This document shows, in pieces, positions 1-11,143 of a stretch of DNA of 64,000 nt (its first letter is position 1; the number at the start of each line of letters is the position of its first letter). This DNA is from Peribolospora baueri. Its lineage: Eukaryota; Basidiomycota; Peribolosporomycetes; Peribolosporales; Peribolosporaceae. Made by a program: the position numbers and the translations under genes. The notes under the pieces are model-generated. The model was not told where the DNA came from. It was given only the letters and a program-made list of their open reading frames with translations, and did no database searches. The stretch spans positions 108,873-172,872 of the forward strand of contig JAMDHS010000048.1 in NCBI GenBank assembly GCA_029717555.1, read 5' to 3'.

Positions 1-93
1 CTATGTTCTTGCACATAAGTACAGCGACGCTGGCTGACCCAGGATGGGCCGACACAGTTTGTCTTGTTTTCATTTTTGTTTGCCCTCTTACAG

Positions 94-221
94 TGAACTC
101 GACGCTTGCAGCAACCGTTGAGGCCTGGACAGATCTGACGCCTCACTTTAGTTACCAGGACCCCTTCTCGTTCGTGTGGTTCGCGACTTCTCACATCGAT
201 CCCACCGCACCAGCCGACTAG
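94..221 (+). CDS. 3'-terminal exon of an unidentified gene (partial)
   Basis: A pyrimidine-rich stretch ending in TTACAG at 88-93 looks like an intron acceptor. It is followed by an open frame that ends at TAG 219-221 with the residues FATSHIDPTAPAD. The composition (Trp, Phe, Tyr, His present, not repetitive) resembles real protein rather than low-complexity noise. The upstream exons lie outside or at the very edge of the window, so neither length nor family can be judged. I do not recognise the product. It could also be a chance open frame. The claim rests only on the acceptor plus residue composition. Confidence 0.3.
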
Positions 222-1706
222 GCCAAGGCAGCATGGAATATTCTTGGGTTGGCGTCCCGTGAGTGTGATTCACGACTATAATGCTCAGAGCGCTTGAGGC
301 CCCTTTGCGGCTATTCCAAACGTCTTGTTCTGGAACATGCACGTGCGTTGCATCTTCTGTTTGACTCGGCTTGCGCCGGCCCGTCATATCATCTCCCCGG
401 TGTCACTCTCCGCTGCTCCACCGGTGAATATTGGCTTCAACGCGTCCCTCCTCGTTCCAGCGACATTTCATGCCCCATGATTCCCGCCCCGGTGAAGGGA
501 TGGCCCGGCTCCCCACCTGTCTGGAATGCGGAGATTCGCGTTGTACCGGGTGAAAACGGCACTCCCGTCTGGAATGTCCAGTTGACTGCCATTCCAACTC
601 TGGAAGAGCGCCTGATAGGATCTTGGGAACGCGCACGCCGCTGCTTCGCGCGCATTGTTGCCCGGGAGTGGACGATATACCCGACGCCAGGATCGTAATC
701 TCGGTCAACTCTTGGGATCCGAGCCAAAGTATCCCCCTTTGCGCTGCAGAAGACATGCATAACCACGTAGTACGCGTTGAGTACCGCATTACCTTTCTCA
801 ACACCGGCTGCCTTTCTCAAGAGAACACGCGGATCGCTTGCGCGTCACTGTGACGAGGATGAGGGCGACGAGGATGAGGGTGACGAGGATGACCCGTAGA
901 GGCCATCGACAACTCAGTGTCCACGCGCAGACTCGTGGGTAGAACGCACCCAGGTGTGGAATGTATGTATTTGCACATCAAGCCAACGTCCTTCGACCCG
1001 CTCCCTTCCCAGCACGCTTTCCTTAAAGCTCCCAATTTGGGCCCGCCCTCCTCGCCCATCTGCGTCCCCTTAATACGGATTAAATAAGCTCCACGCGGCG
1101 TGGACACCGAAATGGAGGCCCTCTAGGATCAGGAAAGTCGCCCTTCTCCCGGGTGAAGGAAGGGCGGTGGTCGGGCGACCACGCCCTTCAAACCATTCTT
1201 TTCAATTTTCCGCTGCTGGCGAGCAACGGAGAACGGCTTCGATCAGGTTTGGCGAAGACGACGGACCATTATCGTCAGAGTCTGCGTCCAAGTTGCCCTT
1301 TTGCTTGCTGTTAACAGCAAGTATTCAACCGTGAGAGCCGAAGCCGACCCGGAGCTCGTTCTCCACGTTCAGAGCCTTCGGTCAGGAAAAAAACCCGTCG
1401 TCGTTGGTGCTTGACGAGCTATTTAAACGAGAGCAAAATTAAAATAAAATAAAATAAAATAAAAAGCAGCCGATTCCTGTATGACACGAGTTCATCAATG
1501 CCCCACGTACGAATCAGAGCATGCAGAGCCGCCCAGATGGCCGAAGTGAAGAAGTCCGTGTCGGAGAAGCACCGGAACCAAGCACAGAAAGGCACTGCCG
1601 CAGTCATTTCTGAGATCGGATAACGTCTTTCTTTGGGCGGGTCCTTCCTTCGTCGTCGCGAACACGTCCACAAAGGTCGAGAATCCTCCCCCCTCCAAAG
1701 CAAAAC
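222..1706. other. Upstream region of TRM61 with unresolved open frames and two simple repeats
   Basis: Overlapping open frames of about 130 codons occur on both strands (294-698 plus; 437-820 minus), but none matches a family I know and splice signals do not resolve them. At 853-897 a 15-bp unit (GACGAGGATGAGGGC-type) is repeated three times, reading D/E/G-rich on the plus strand and ending in TAG; this could be an acidic tail or just a minisatellite. A five-base AAAAT repeat sits at about 1434-1465, roughly 250 bp before the TRM61 start. Confidence 0.4.
1434..1465. repeat. (AAAAT)n microsatellite
   Basis: About five tandem AAAAT units in an otherwise GC-rich region upstream of TRM61. The short AT-rich tract may keep nucleosomes off the promoter, but that is inference. 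Confidence 0.85.
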
Positions 1707-3681
<1,975 letters not shown>

Positions 3682-3696
3682 TAGTAGTAGTAGTAG

Positions 3697-4467
3697 CAAT
3701 CGCGCGCGTCGCGGTGGCAGCGGGGAAAAAATTAGAAAGAAGAAAATAGAAAAATAGAGCGGCGGGAAGGACGTTCACGGTGTTGCCAAAGCTCCATGGA
3801 AGTGTTTGTGGTGTTACGTCGCATCATCCTCCGTGCTCGACCCGGTCGGACGCAGACGAAACGGGAACCGGGAGAAGAGGGACATAGCGAACGACTTGGT
3901 TTAACATAAAAACAAAGGAAAGAAAGAAACGATGGGCGCTCTGGCTAACAAACAGTTACTTCACACTACTACGGCAGCTACTCTCACAAACACGGGCATG
4001 AGCGAAGACAAACACAGAGAGATAAGGGAAGGGGGAATGGAAGGGCATAACAAGAGTACAAGGGCGATGTGGAGAGACGGAGGATAAACGTGCTTGGTGA
4101 CGAGATAGATGGGTGAGAAGGGAGGATGATAGCGGGAGGGAGAAGGCCCGAAGCGGGAAATGGAAGAAAAAGGACAGGGGAGAGGAAAGAGTAAGGAGAG
4201 GATTGTCCTCAGGCTTGTATCGGTGTCATGTCCCGGTGGAACGAACAGGTGGGGAAGGACGATCGAGGGGGATGGATGGGTAAGTGGATGAATGCGCGGT
4301 GCGGTCCTCATTCGGCGTCCAAGGCCATAATGTCGAGCCCAGTTCACAAAGCGGGCACCGTGCGTCGGGCGCGGGGCCGGTCTACATCTCCTCAACGGGA
4401 ACGATGCCGGTGGTGTCCGGTTGGTTGCCTCGCCGCTCGTTCGCGAGCTCGCTCTCCGAGCGCCGCT
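3697..4467. other. Convergent intergenic region (3' UTRs)
   Basis: Lies between the 3' ends of TRM61 (+) and the Cys-rich gene (-). It has purine-rich stretches at 4060-4290 and short A-rich runs near 3905-3935, but no coding or RNA feature I can support. Confidence 0.5.
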
Positions 4468-5198
4468 CACATGTCGGTGGGGTTCTTAACCTGCCGTGAC
4501 GCGAGAAGGGGACTTGGTTAGCGCATGGTTCCTCAAGACAGGTGCGCAAAGGGTGGAGGACGGAGAGACGCACCTTGACCTTCTTGCCGGCCTTCTTGGC
4601 CTCCTTCTGCTGCTTGACGAGGCTCTTCTTGAAGCCCCAGCACTTGGAGCAGCCTGCGTGTCGGTGAGGCAGAGGAGAAGAGGGTCATGGGTATGAGTTG
4701 ACATGTTAAGAGTGAGGCGTGGCGTGAGTGGGGAAGAGGAGAGACGGTGGTGCGGGTAAACTCACCGACGGAACGCTATGCGCGGGCGGAGTGGAGGGAA
4801 GGACCGGTCCAGAGTGATTCGAGTCAGCACTAGTCCTCGGAGGCGGCGGCGGATGGGATTATGTATGACGTACGTGGGAACGACACTCGGGCTCGCCGTC
4901 CTTGTTGATGGAGTACTCGATGGAGATGGGCTCCCTGTCGAAGGGGTCGATGCCGAGAGAGAAGAGGTTGTCCTCTCTGTTTGTTGAGAGGGGAGGGTCA
5001 GTGCTCGGGCCCATCGACGACCATCCGTCCATCCATCTGCCCGTCCATCGATCCGACTGAGCGTCAAGGCAACAAGAGAACGTACCTGTGGTCGACGGCG
5101 CACTCTTTGCAGACCTCCTTTCCGTGGGTGCAGAACTCCAAGTCGTTGACGACCACGCTGGAGCCGGAGGTGGCCGAGTCGGCGGAGGTGGAGAGCAT
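4468..5198 (-). CDS. Small Cys/His-rich protein of unknown function, likely conserved in fungi
   Basis: Spliced minus-strand gene starting at ATG 5198 (MLSTSADSATSG). Exon 1 (5198-5086) carries CTHGKEVCKECAVDHR. Exon 2 (4976-about 4870) carries EDNLFSLGIDPFDREPIS and ends in an ECRSH segment. Exon 3 carries CSKCWGFKKSLVKQQKEAKK, and a short last exon gives VKNPTDM and stop at 4470-4468. The product is about 105 aa with two paired-Cys clusters (C-x2-H-x4-C-x2-C and C-x2-H...C-x2-C) and a Lys-rich tail, so it could bind zinc. From memory, basidiomycetes have similar short proteins of unknown function. The canonical donor GTACGT after CRSH leaves the wrong phase for the CSKCWGF frame. A donor a few bases away (phase 1) would repair it, so this junction needs transcript data. 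Confidence 0.7.
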
Positions 5199-5928
5199 GA
5201 TGGGGTGTTGTGAGCGAGCGAGGGGCGTTGAGTGTTGTGGTGGTGGTGGAGTGGTGGAGGGGTGGCGAAGGGGGCGCGTGGGTGAGCAAGCTTTTATAAT
5301 GATTTTATATTCCTCTCAGTCTCTCTGTTTCCCTCTCTGTGTCTCTCTCTGTCTCGCTTTCCCCACTTTCCGCCCTCTCGCGCGGCCGGCCTCTCAGAAA
5401 GTCGTCCGCCAGTCGACGCTGGTTGGCGCTGATCTGATCTGATCTGATCCGACACTCCTCCTCCTCCTTCTCTTCCACCTCCTCCCCTCTGACCGTCGCA
5501 GGCGAGCGTTGAAGGACGAGCTGACGGCGTGGACACAGAAAACAGAACAGAGACAGACACCCAGCCGAGTGCGAGCGAGTGCTTCTCTCGCTCCCTCGTC
5601 CCTCGTCCCTCGTATCCTGTCCTGTCTCGCCCATCCCATAACGACGGCCGGCGCACATAGAATGCCACCCTCGTTCGACCGTCCTCTCCGCCCACCCATT
5701 CGTCTTTACCTTGCGGTCACGCGACGGCCTCGAGTCGAGTCGACTACGAAAAACAAAATGAAATAACGAAACTAAACCGATTAGAAGCCGCCTTTTAGGC
5801 CCGCCGACGCCCATTCGTTTGCGGGGGCGGGGCCCGAATGTGGGGAAGGGGGGAAGAGGACGCACGGAGATAGGCGGAGGAGAACGAGCGAGCGAGGGGA
5901 CGTTCCAAGCTGTTAAACTATGTGTGTA
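5199..5928. other. Upstream region of the Cys-rich gene
   Basis: Contains an AT-rich TATAAAA-type box read on the minus strand at about 5291-5308, roughly 100 bp before the ATG at 5198, making it a reasonable core promoter. It also holds a CT-rich tract (5308-5370) and a short GATCT repeat at 5431-5450. Open frames here are arginine-rich and overlap on both strands; I judge them non-coding. Confidence 0.5.
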
Positions 5929-6510
5929 CAGTCAACCCTGTCTATAAGCATAAGAGTTGTATAGCCCTAGAGCTATGCAGTATGCGGGAGGGAGACTGGT
6001 CTATACATATTTGCCGCAGTCGTCGCCACAGTCGTCCATCAAGACATGAATTCCAAGCTTTACTATAGAGTATGTACTCGTTCACATGTTCTTTGAAAGA
6101 GATAGTGAAACGCGGACAAGCACCCACGTGTAGTAATGTTAGAACTGGCGGTGGATGGACGAAAATGTATGTTACTGGTTCGTTGTTGTTAATGAGAGCA
6201 TACAAAGAGGGAAACCGCAGTAACAGTCGCCTACATGGTCATGTCCGCTTTCAGCCGCGTAACCACGGTGCTTGTCGCCGCCTATCTCCAACACCACGAG
6301 GGTGCACGTGACCCTGAACCCTAACTATGCATTCCGAGGGTGCATACCTGGTAATGCTTGCAATATGCGGGTATGTCAGTATGCATATAGACCAGTGTTT
6401 TGGCTGGGATTAGCCAATTTTTGGCTGGGGAGCAAACGGGAAAGGGAGATCGCTATGCACTATGCGAAGGCATGCCTAGGGACCCGTATGCTAACAGACA
6501 GGGTTGACTG
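5929..6510. mobile_element. MITE-like DNA transposon, copy 1 (intact ends)
   Basis: A 582-bp element begins CAGTCAACCCTGTCT (5929) and ends with the reverse complement AGACAGGGTTGACTG (to 6510). It is flanked on both sides by TA (5927-5928 and 6511-6512), as expected for a TA target-site duplication. The TA target and CAGT-beginning ends are typical of the Tc1/mariner-pogo group; the exact family is inference. It has no transposase frame, so it is non-autonomous. TATGC-based words recur near the ends: CTATGCAGTATGCGGG at 5973-5988, CAATATGCGGG at 6361-6371 and CTATGCACTATGCG at 6453-6466. These may be transposase-binding sites. A second, longer copy lies at 62512. Confidence 0.85.
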
Positions 6511-6512
6511 TA

Positions 6513-6919
6513 TTCCGTTTCGAGAAAATCAAAAAATTGTTGGAGGATCCCACATTTCATGCGGTTGTCACATTGCGCGAGGATTATTTTCAAAATCTGG
6601 AAACATGATCTGCGCAAACGCTTTTGAGCGAAAATTCAAAAGTGCTCGGCAAGAAATGCAAAATGGCCTTGCAAATCCCTATTCAAGAATTTTATTGTGA
6701 TTACAATATTTTCAAACGCTTGTTGAGATTTGTGCTATACACGCCGCGTCGGCCTCCGAGGGGCGAGTCGCACGTGGCTGATCGTGTCCTCCGGCCCGTG
6801 CGAGTTGGGCAACGGGTCTTATCTCGCTTATCTCCCCCGTTCGGATTGCTTGTTGGGGTGTGTTGGTCCTCGCCTCCCACCTTCGCCTCTTCCTCCACAA
6901 AGAGCAAACTGAACCGACC
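6513..6919. other. Promoter region of the S1/P1 nuclease gene
   Basis: The first 200 bp (6513-6715) is noticeably AT-rich (runs such as AAATCAAAAAATTG and AATTTTATTGTGATTACAATATTTTC), unlike the GC-rich surroundings. It then returns to normal composition before the ATG at 6920. No gene seen. Confidence 0.5.
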
Positions 6920-8658
6920 ATGTTTTCCCGCTGGGCTCTCCTCCTCCTCGTGTGCGCGCCCTTGCACGCGCTCGCTTGGGGAGCTGTTGGTGAGTAACGG
7001 TCGTCTCTCTTGCTATCCGTCCACCCAGCCCGCGCCGACGCTGTGTCTTGCTCTTCTCCTCCCCAGGCCACCAAATCGTGGCGACGATCGCCCAGATTCA
7101 CCTTCATCCTCTCGTCCGCGCCCATCTTTGCACCATCCTCCCCTCGTGGACCATCTACCCCGCCCCTCCCCGAACTCACCCGACACCTTTTCCCCCCTCG
7201 CCCACCGAATGCCACCTCGCCCCCATCGCCGCGTGGGCGGACCGCGTTCGTTATGTGTACCCCTGGAGCAAGACGTTGCACTACGTTAACCCCGCCGGCG
7301 ACCATCCGCCTCAGAAGTGCACGTTTGGGGAACATGGCTGGCAAGATGGCAGCGGTGGCCATGGAGGCACCGTAGGCAGGGACGAGGGCAAGACGGGTTA
7401 CAACGTTCTCGGAGCCATGCTCAACTATACGGCCCGCCTCAGGGATGAGGTCGGGTGAGCCGTCTTGAGTCGCTTGCTATCCAGTGCGAGGGCGGTGGTG
7501 TCTGACATAAAGTCGTCCCCATCGGCCCCGTTCTTTCTTTTTCGACAGCCCCGAAAGAGACCTCGCTTTGCGTTTCCTCACTCACTACGTCGGTGACATG
7601 CACCAGATCCTCCACCTTACCGGAAGTGACCGCGGAGGTAATGGCGGTGAGTGTCCGAGCCGCTGGCGACCCATACATACGTCTTTACAGGCCTCGTCTC
7701 ATTTCTCTATCCCGCTATTTTCAAATCCCTCGCCCTCCGTCCTCCCCGAACAGTCCCTGTCCGATTCTCGGGTCGTAGGACGAACCTGCACTCGGTCTTT
7801 GACAGCCTTCTCATCTCCCGGCGCCTTCGCACCCTCGCCAACTACACCGCCCCTCTCCCTTCGCGTCGTCTCGAGTCGGCCCTGAGGGGAAGTATCTATG
7901 ATTCCTACGTCAGATGGATCGTCTGGGAGGGGTTAGGGATGGGCAAGGGGAGGAACAGGAAGAATGCGAAGGACACGGTCGACGACCAGTCGTGGGCTTG
8001 GTGGGGTAACTGGACCGAGTGGTCCGCTTGCCCCGCCTCTTCTGCACACTCGCACATCGATCCGGAGCCACTCTTCGACGTGACGACCTCTGAACAGCTC
8101 GTCCTGTCCCCTATCGCTGCCCAAGAGAAGAGTCAAGACGACGTTGACGACGTTGACGACGAGCCCGTCGACCTGCCCGTCTGCCCCTTCTCATGGGCCA
8201 AGCCTCTGCATCCGTACGTGTGCTCGTACGCGTACAACTTTACTGGCCTCGAGTACTCGGATCGCTATGGAGACCTTGGCGAGCTCGTGAACGAAGAAGA
8301 GGAGGAGGAACATGCGTGTGGTCACGGATACGGACACGGACACGACGAGGAAGATGCGCAGAATATCGACCTTGCCACCCTCCTCGCCACGCCCCCCGAC
8401 GACCTCGCCCGCCGGCCCCGGCCGCACCCCGGTCGCGCTCCGCCCTCGTCCTCGTCCTTATCGTCGCCACTCCGCCCGCTCCCAGAGCTGGACAGCCCGT
8501 CGTACGTGGGCCGGCTGGACGACTCGAAGCTGCTCGAGCGTCTGCTTGCCACGGCGGGCGTCAGGCTCGCCGCGGTGCTCAATTCGGTCCTCTTGGACGA
8601 GGCGAGGGAGGCCGAGCGGGAGCGGGTGAGCCGGAAGGGGCAGCGAAACGAGGGATGA
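6920..8658 (+). CDS. Secreted S1/P1-type zinc nuclease
   Basis: Extracellular nuclease of the S1/P1 family, which cleaves single-stranded DNA and RNA to 5'-mononucleotides with a three-zinc centre. Exons 6920-6989, 7067-7454, 7549-7646 and 7754-8658 close in phase to 486 aa. Residues 1-19 form a signal peptide (LLLLVCAPLHALA). The mature chain starts WGAVGH, giving the invariant N-terminal Trp and nearby His that bind zinc. Further motifs are IAAWADRVRY, LHYVN, HYVGDMHQILH, then GGNGG...VRFSGRRTNLHSVFD and the metal-binding N-x-H. The usual Pro of HQPLH is Ile here. The C-terminal third is unusual: an acidic/His-Gly stretch (EEEEEEHACGHGYGHGHDEE, around residue 370) and a Pro/Ser-rich linker, making it longer than classical S1 (about 290 aa). 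Family assignment is strong; activity is not shown. Confidence 0.92.
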
Positions 8659-9477
8659 CGGGAAGCACGAGACGCGCGACCTATCGCTCGCTCTCCCTCT
8701 CTCTCTTTCTTCTCTTCTCCCAAGTGTAGTCTATACTTTACCCATCCCCGTTCGCTCGGCCAGTGTCTGTCCCATCCCATGTACCGTACATACGTCACTT
8801 CCCCAATCCCAGTCCCTTCTTCGTTCCCCTTCATCCCCCATCCTCCCTTTCCTCCCGCCTTTCCCTTTCCCTCTCCCTCTCCCCCTACCCCATCCCCTCC
8901 CTCCCCTACCCCCCGTCCGTAAGGGACCCAAAGACGTGCCTAGAATGACAGACATCGATTTGATTCGGTCCGTTCGTTCCGTCGGCTTGGAGCAGAAGGG
9001 AGAGACGGCGCGGGATAGAAGACAAGAGGCGACGACGGCGGGACGAAGACGGAGGAAAACAAGGGATCTCGGTTACATGAGTCGCCGTCGATCTATCGAT
9101 CGTACAGCAGACTAGCACGGGACCGGACCAGAGGTTCGCCTGATCATGGATGGACACGCACATGGCTAACACGATACGGTGGAAAGAGGAGCGACAATAT
9201 GCAATCGTCTACAGAGGGAAGGAAGCGGGCAAAGGGAAGGGGCGTGTCATGGCGGGACCGACTTGGGCCGTTTAGAGGAGGGTGAAAAGGAAAGGAAAAA
9301 GTCGCGAGGATAGGGAAAAGGGGAAGGCGAGAGAGAGGCAAAAAGGACACGATTCAGAGGGGGTGGCAAGGTAATGCGGATCGGGCGCCTCCTCGTTCCC
9401 AAAGGGGGACGCCTTTGGGCAAGGGGCGCGGTGGGCTGGGGCGGCGAGTTGCAAAGGGACGCCGCTCGGCGCGAGCG
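8659..9477. other. Convergent intergenic region with long polypyrimidine tract
   Basis: Lies between the 3' ends of the nuclease (+) and HMG-box gene (-). The plus strand is almost pure C/T from about 8806 to 8920 (runs of TCCC, CTTTCCC and CCCTCT). No gene or RNA feature seen. Confidence 0.6.
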
Positions 9478-10682
9478 TCAAATACTACCGCGGCTGGCCT
9501 TGTACTTTTTGAATTCTTCCAAGTACTCAGCGTACGCCTTTTTGTGACGGTCCACGAAGGGCTAAAGGACGTCGAACGGTGGGCAAATGGAAAGCGAAAA
9601 CGAGGTGATCCGTGGTCAGATGGACGGCCGAGCGGAGGGAGCGAGACGGGAGCGCCGGCCCTTGCCCATGTCCTTAACCCTTTTTCAAAACAAAGCAAGG
9701 CAAGGAGTGATTCTGCTCCACTCACCTTCTTCTCGGCATCACTCAGTGCCTTCCACTTCGTAGCGGCCTCTCTCAAGAAATCGAGACGTCCAACGTTAGC
9801 GCCGCCAGCTCCGATACTCTCGACTTCGAACATGTAAGTGAAGAACGGCGTGAGTGGCCTCTTGGGCGCGTGTGGGTCCCTGAGTAACTTGGGCAAGCCG
9901 GGGGCCTTTGGCCCCTTCCCCTCCTTCCTGGCCTTAATTTTGGCCGACCTTCGCGCGGACGCCTGGCGCTGGAAGTCGTCGGGGCTCAGCGACGAGATCC
10001 ACTCGTCCATGGCGGCCTTCTGCTTTGCCTTTTCCTCCTCGTAGCGCGCCCTGTAAGCCTATAGGCGCGAGAGGATGGAATCACATCAGGTTGCGAGGAT
10101 CGTGCGACCGCGGTCAGCCAATGGCCACAATCGCCGATCGCCCGGTGTTCAGTTGAGCGGTATTTTCCTGCTCGGAAAGCCGGAAACCACACTTACCGCC
10201 TTCTCCGCATCGCCCAAAACACTCCATTGCTGACCAGCTTCCTTGGCAATTTTAATGATGTCCGGGACCATCTTGCCGTGCTTATCTGCCTTCATGTACT
10301 CGGGGTTATCCTTCTTGGCCGACCAGACTTCCTGGGAGAATATCATGTAAGCTGACGCGGGCAACTTGGGCTTAGACTTGCCAGGCAAGGGAAGTGCCGG
10401 CTGCTTCTTCTCCTTCTCCACCTTGGTCTTCGGCTTCGTCTTCGTCGTCGGCTGCTTCTTCGCCGCGGACTTCTTGGCGCTGGCCTTTTTGGGAGACGAG
10501 CGGGCGGTAGACTTTTCCGCCGTGGGCTTGAGCTTTGTGTGGGTAGCCTTCGTGGAAAGGCCAGCGGAATAGCCTAGGGCGATGAGGGTGGGGGTGGGTG
10601 CGGGGCGCGAGGCGAGGAGCGAATGAAGCGCAAGGGGCTTTGGTTTGAGCGCAAGCGGCGCTCGAACGAAAGTGGAGAACAT
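9478..10682 (-). CDS. Mitochondrial double-HMG-box DNA-packaging protein (Abf2/TFAM-like)
   Basis: Likely coats, bends and compacts mitochondrial DNA, as Abf2 and TFAM do. Exons 10682-10197, 10058-9726 and 9561-9478 join without frame shift to 300 aa. The N-terminus (MFSTFVRAPLALKPKPLALH...) is rich in Arg, Ser and Ala with no acids, as in a mitochondrial presequence. Next comes a Lys/Ala/Ser/Pro-rich basic segment (about residues 50-105). HMG box 1 follows (from KPKLPASAYMIFSQEVW through QQWSVLGDAEKAAYRARYEE), then a linker, then HMG box 2 (APKRPLTPFFTYMFEV to WKALSDAEKKPFVDRHKKAY). The first ATG of the open frame is at 10838, but the start at 10682 gives the cleaner presequence. The histone-like basic tail resembles H1, so a chromatin role cannot be excluded. 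Confidence 0.85.
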
Positions 10683-11143
10683 GGTGTCGGCGGGGGTCAG
10701 CACGAACGACCGTCGACGATGGTTGGGATGGTTGTTGGTGGTTGTGTCGATCACGGATGAGGGGCTGTTCGTCGTCGGCTGGCCCGCTCGACGCGTCTCA
10801 GTCGCGCGCCTTGCGCTCGGACATACGCGGTCATGCACGACTACGACGCACTACGACGAGCACTGCGCGATCGCCTGCAATCATTCCTGTACAGGCCGGA
10901 ATAAAATCGTGGGAATGTTGACTAGACGGACGAGACGAAGACGAGACACGCTTATCGCAATCCTTTCCATTGTCGTTCACGTTTCGACTTTCGGCACTCC
11001 TACGTGTGCGTGCGATGCAGAGTACAATAATCTCGAGGCGCAGGCGAGACCCCGTCTGGGAGGACAGACAGAAGCAGTCTAGGGGGAAAAAAAAGGTGGA
11101 AGGGAATGGATATCTCCGCCGCCGCAGCCGCCGCTCTTCGCCT
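10683..11143. other. Upstream region of the HMG-box gene
   Basis: Separates the HMG-box start (10682) from the 3' end of the thioredoxin reductase gene, both on the minus strand. It holds no supported gene. An A-run at 11089-11096 lies just past the reductase stop and may belong to its 3' UTR. Confidence 0.5.

Noticed and set aside
437-820. 127-codon minus-strand frame of fairly natural composition
   Set aside because: Overlaps an equally long plus-strand frame, has no recognised family and no splice support. Left as unresolved rather than called.
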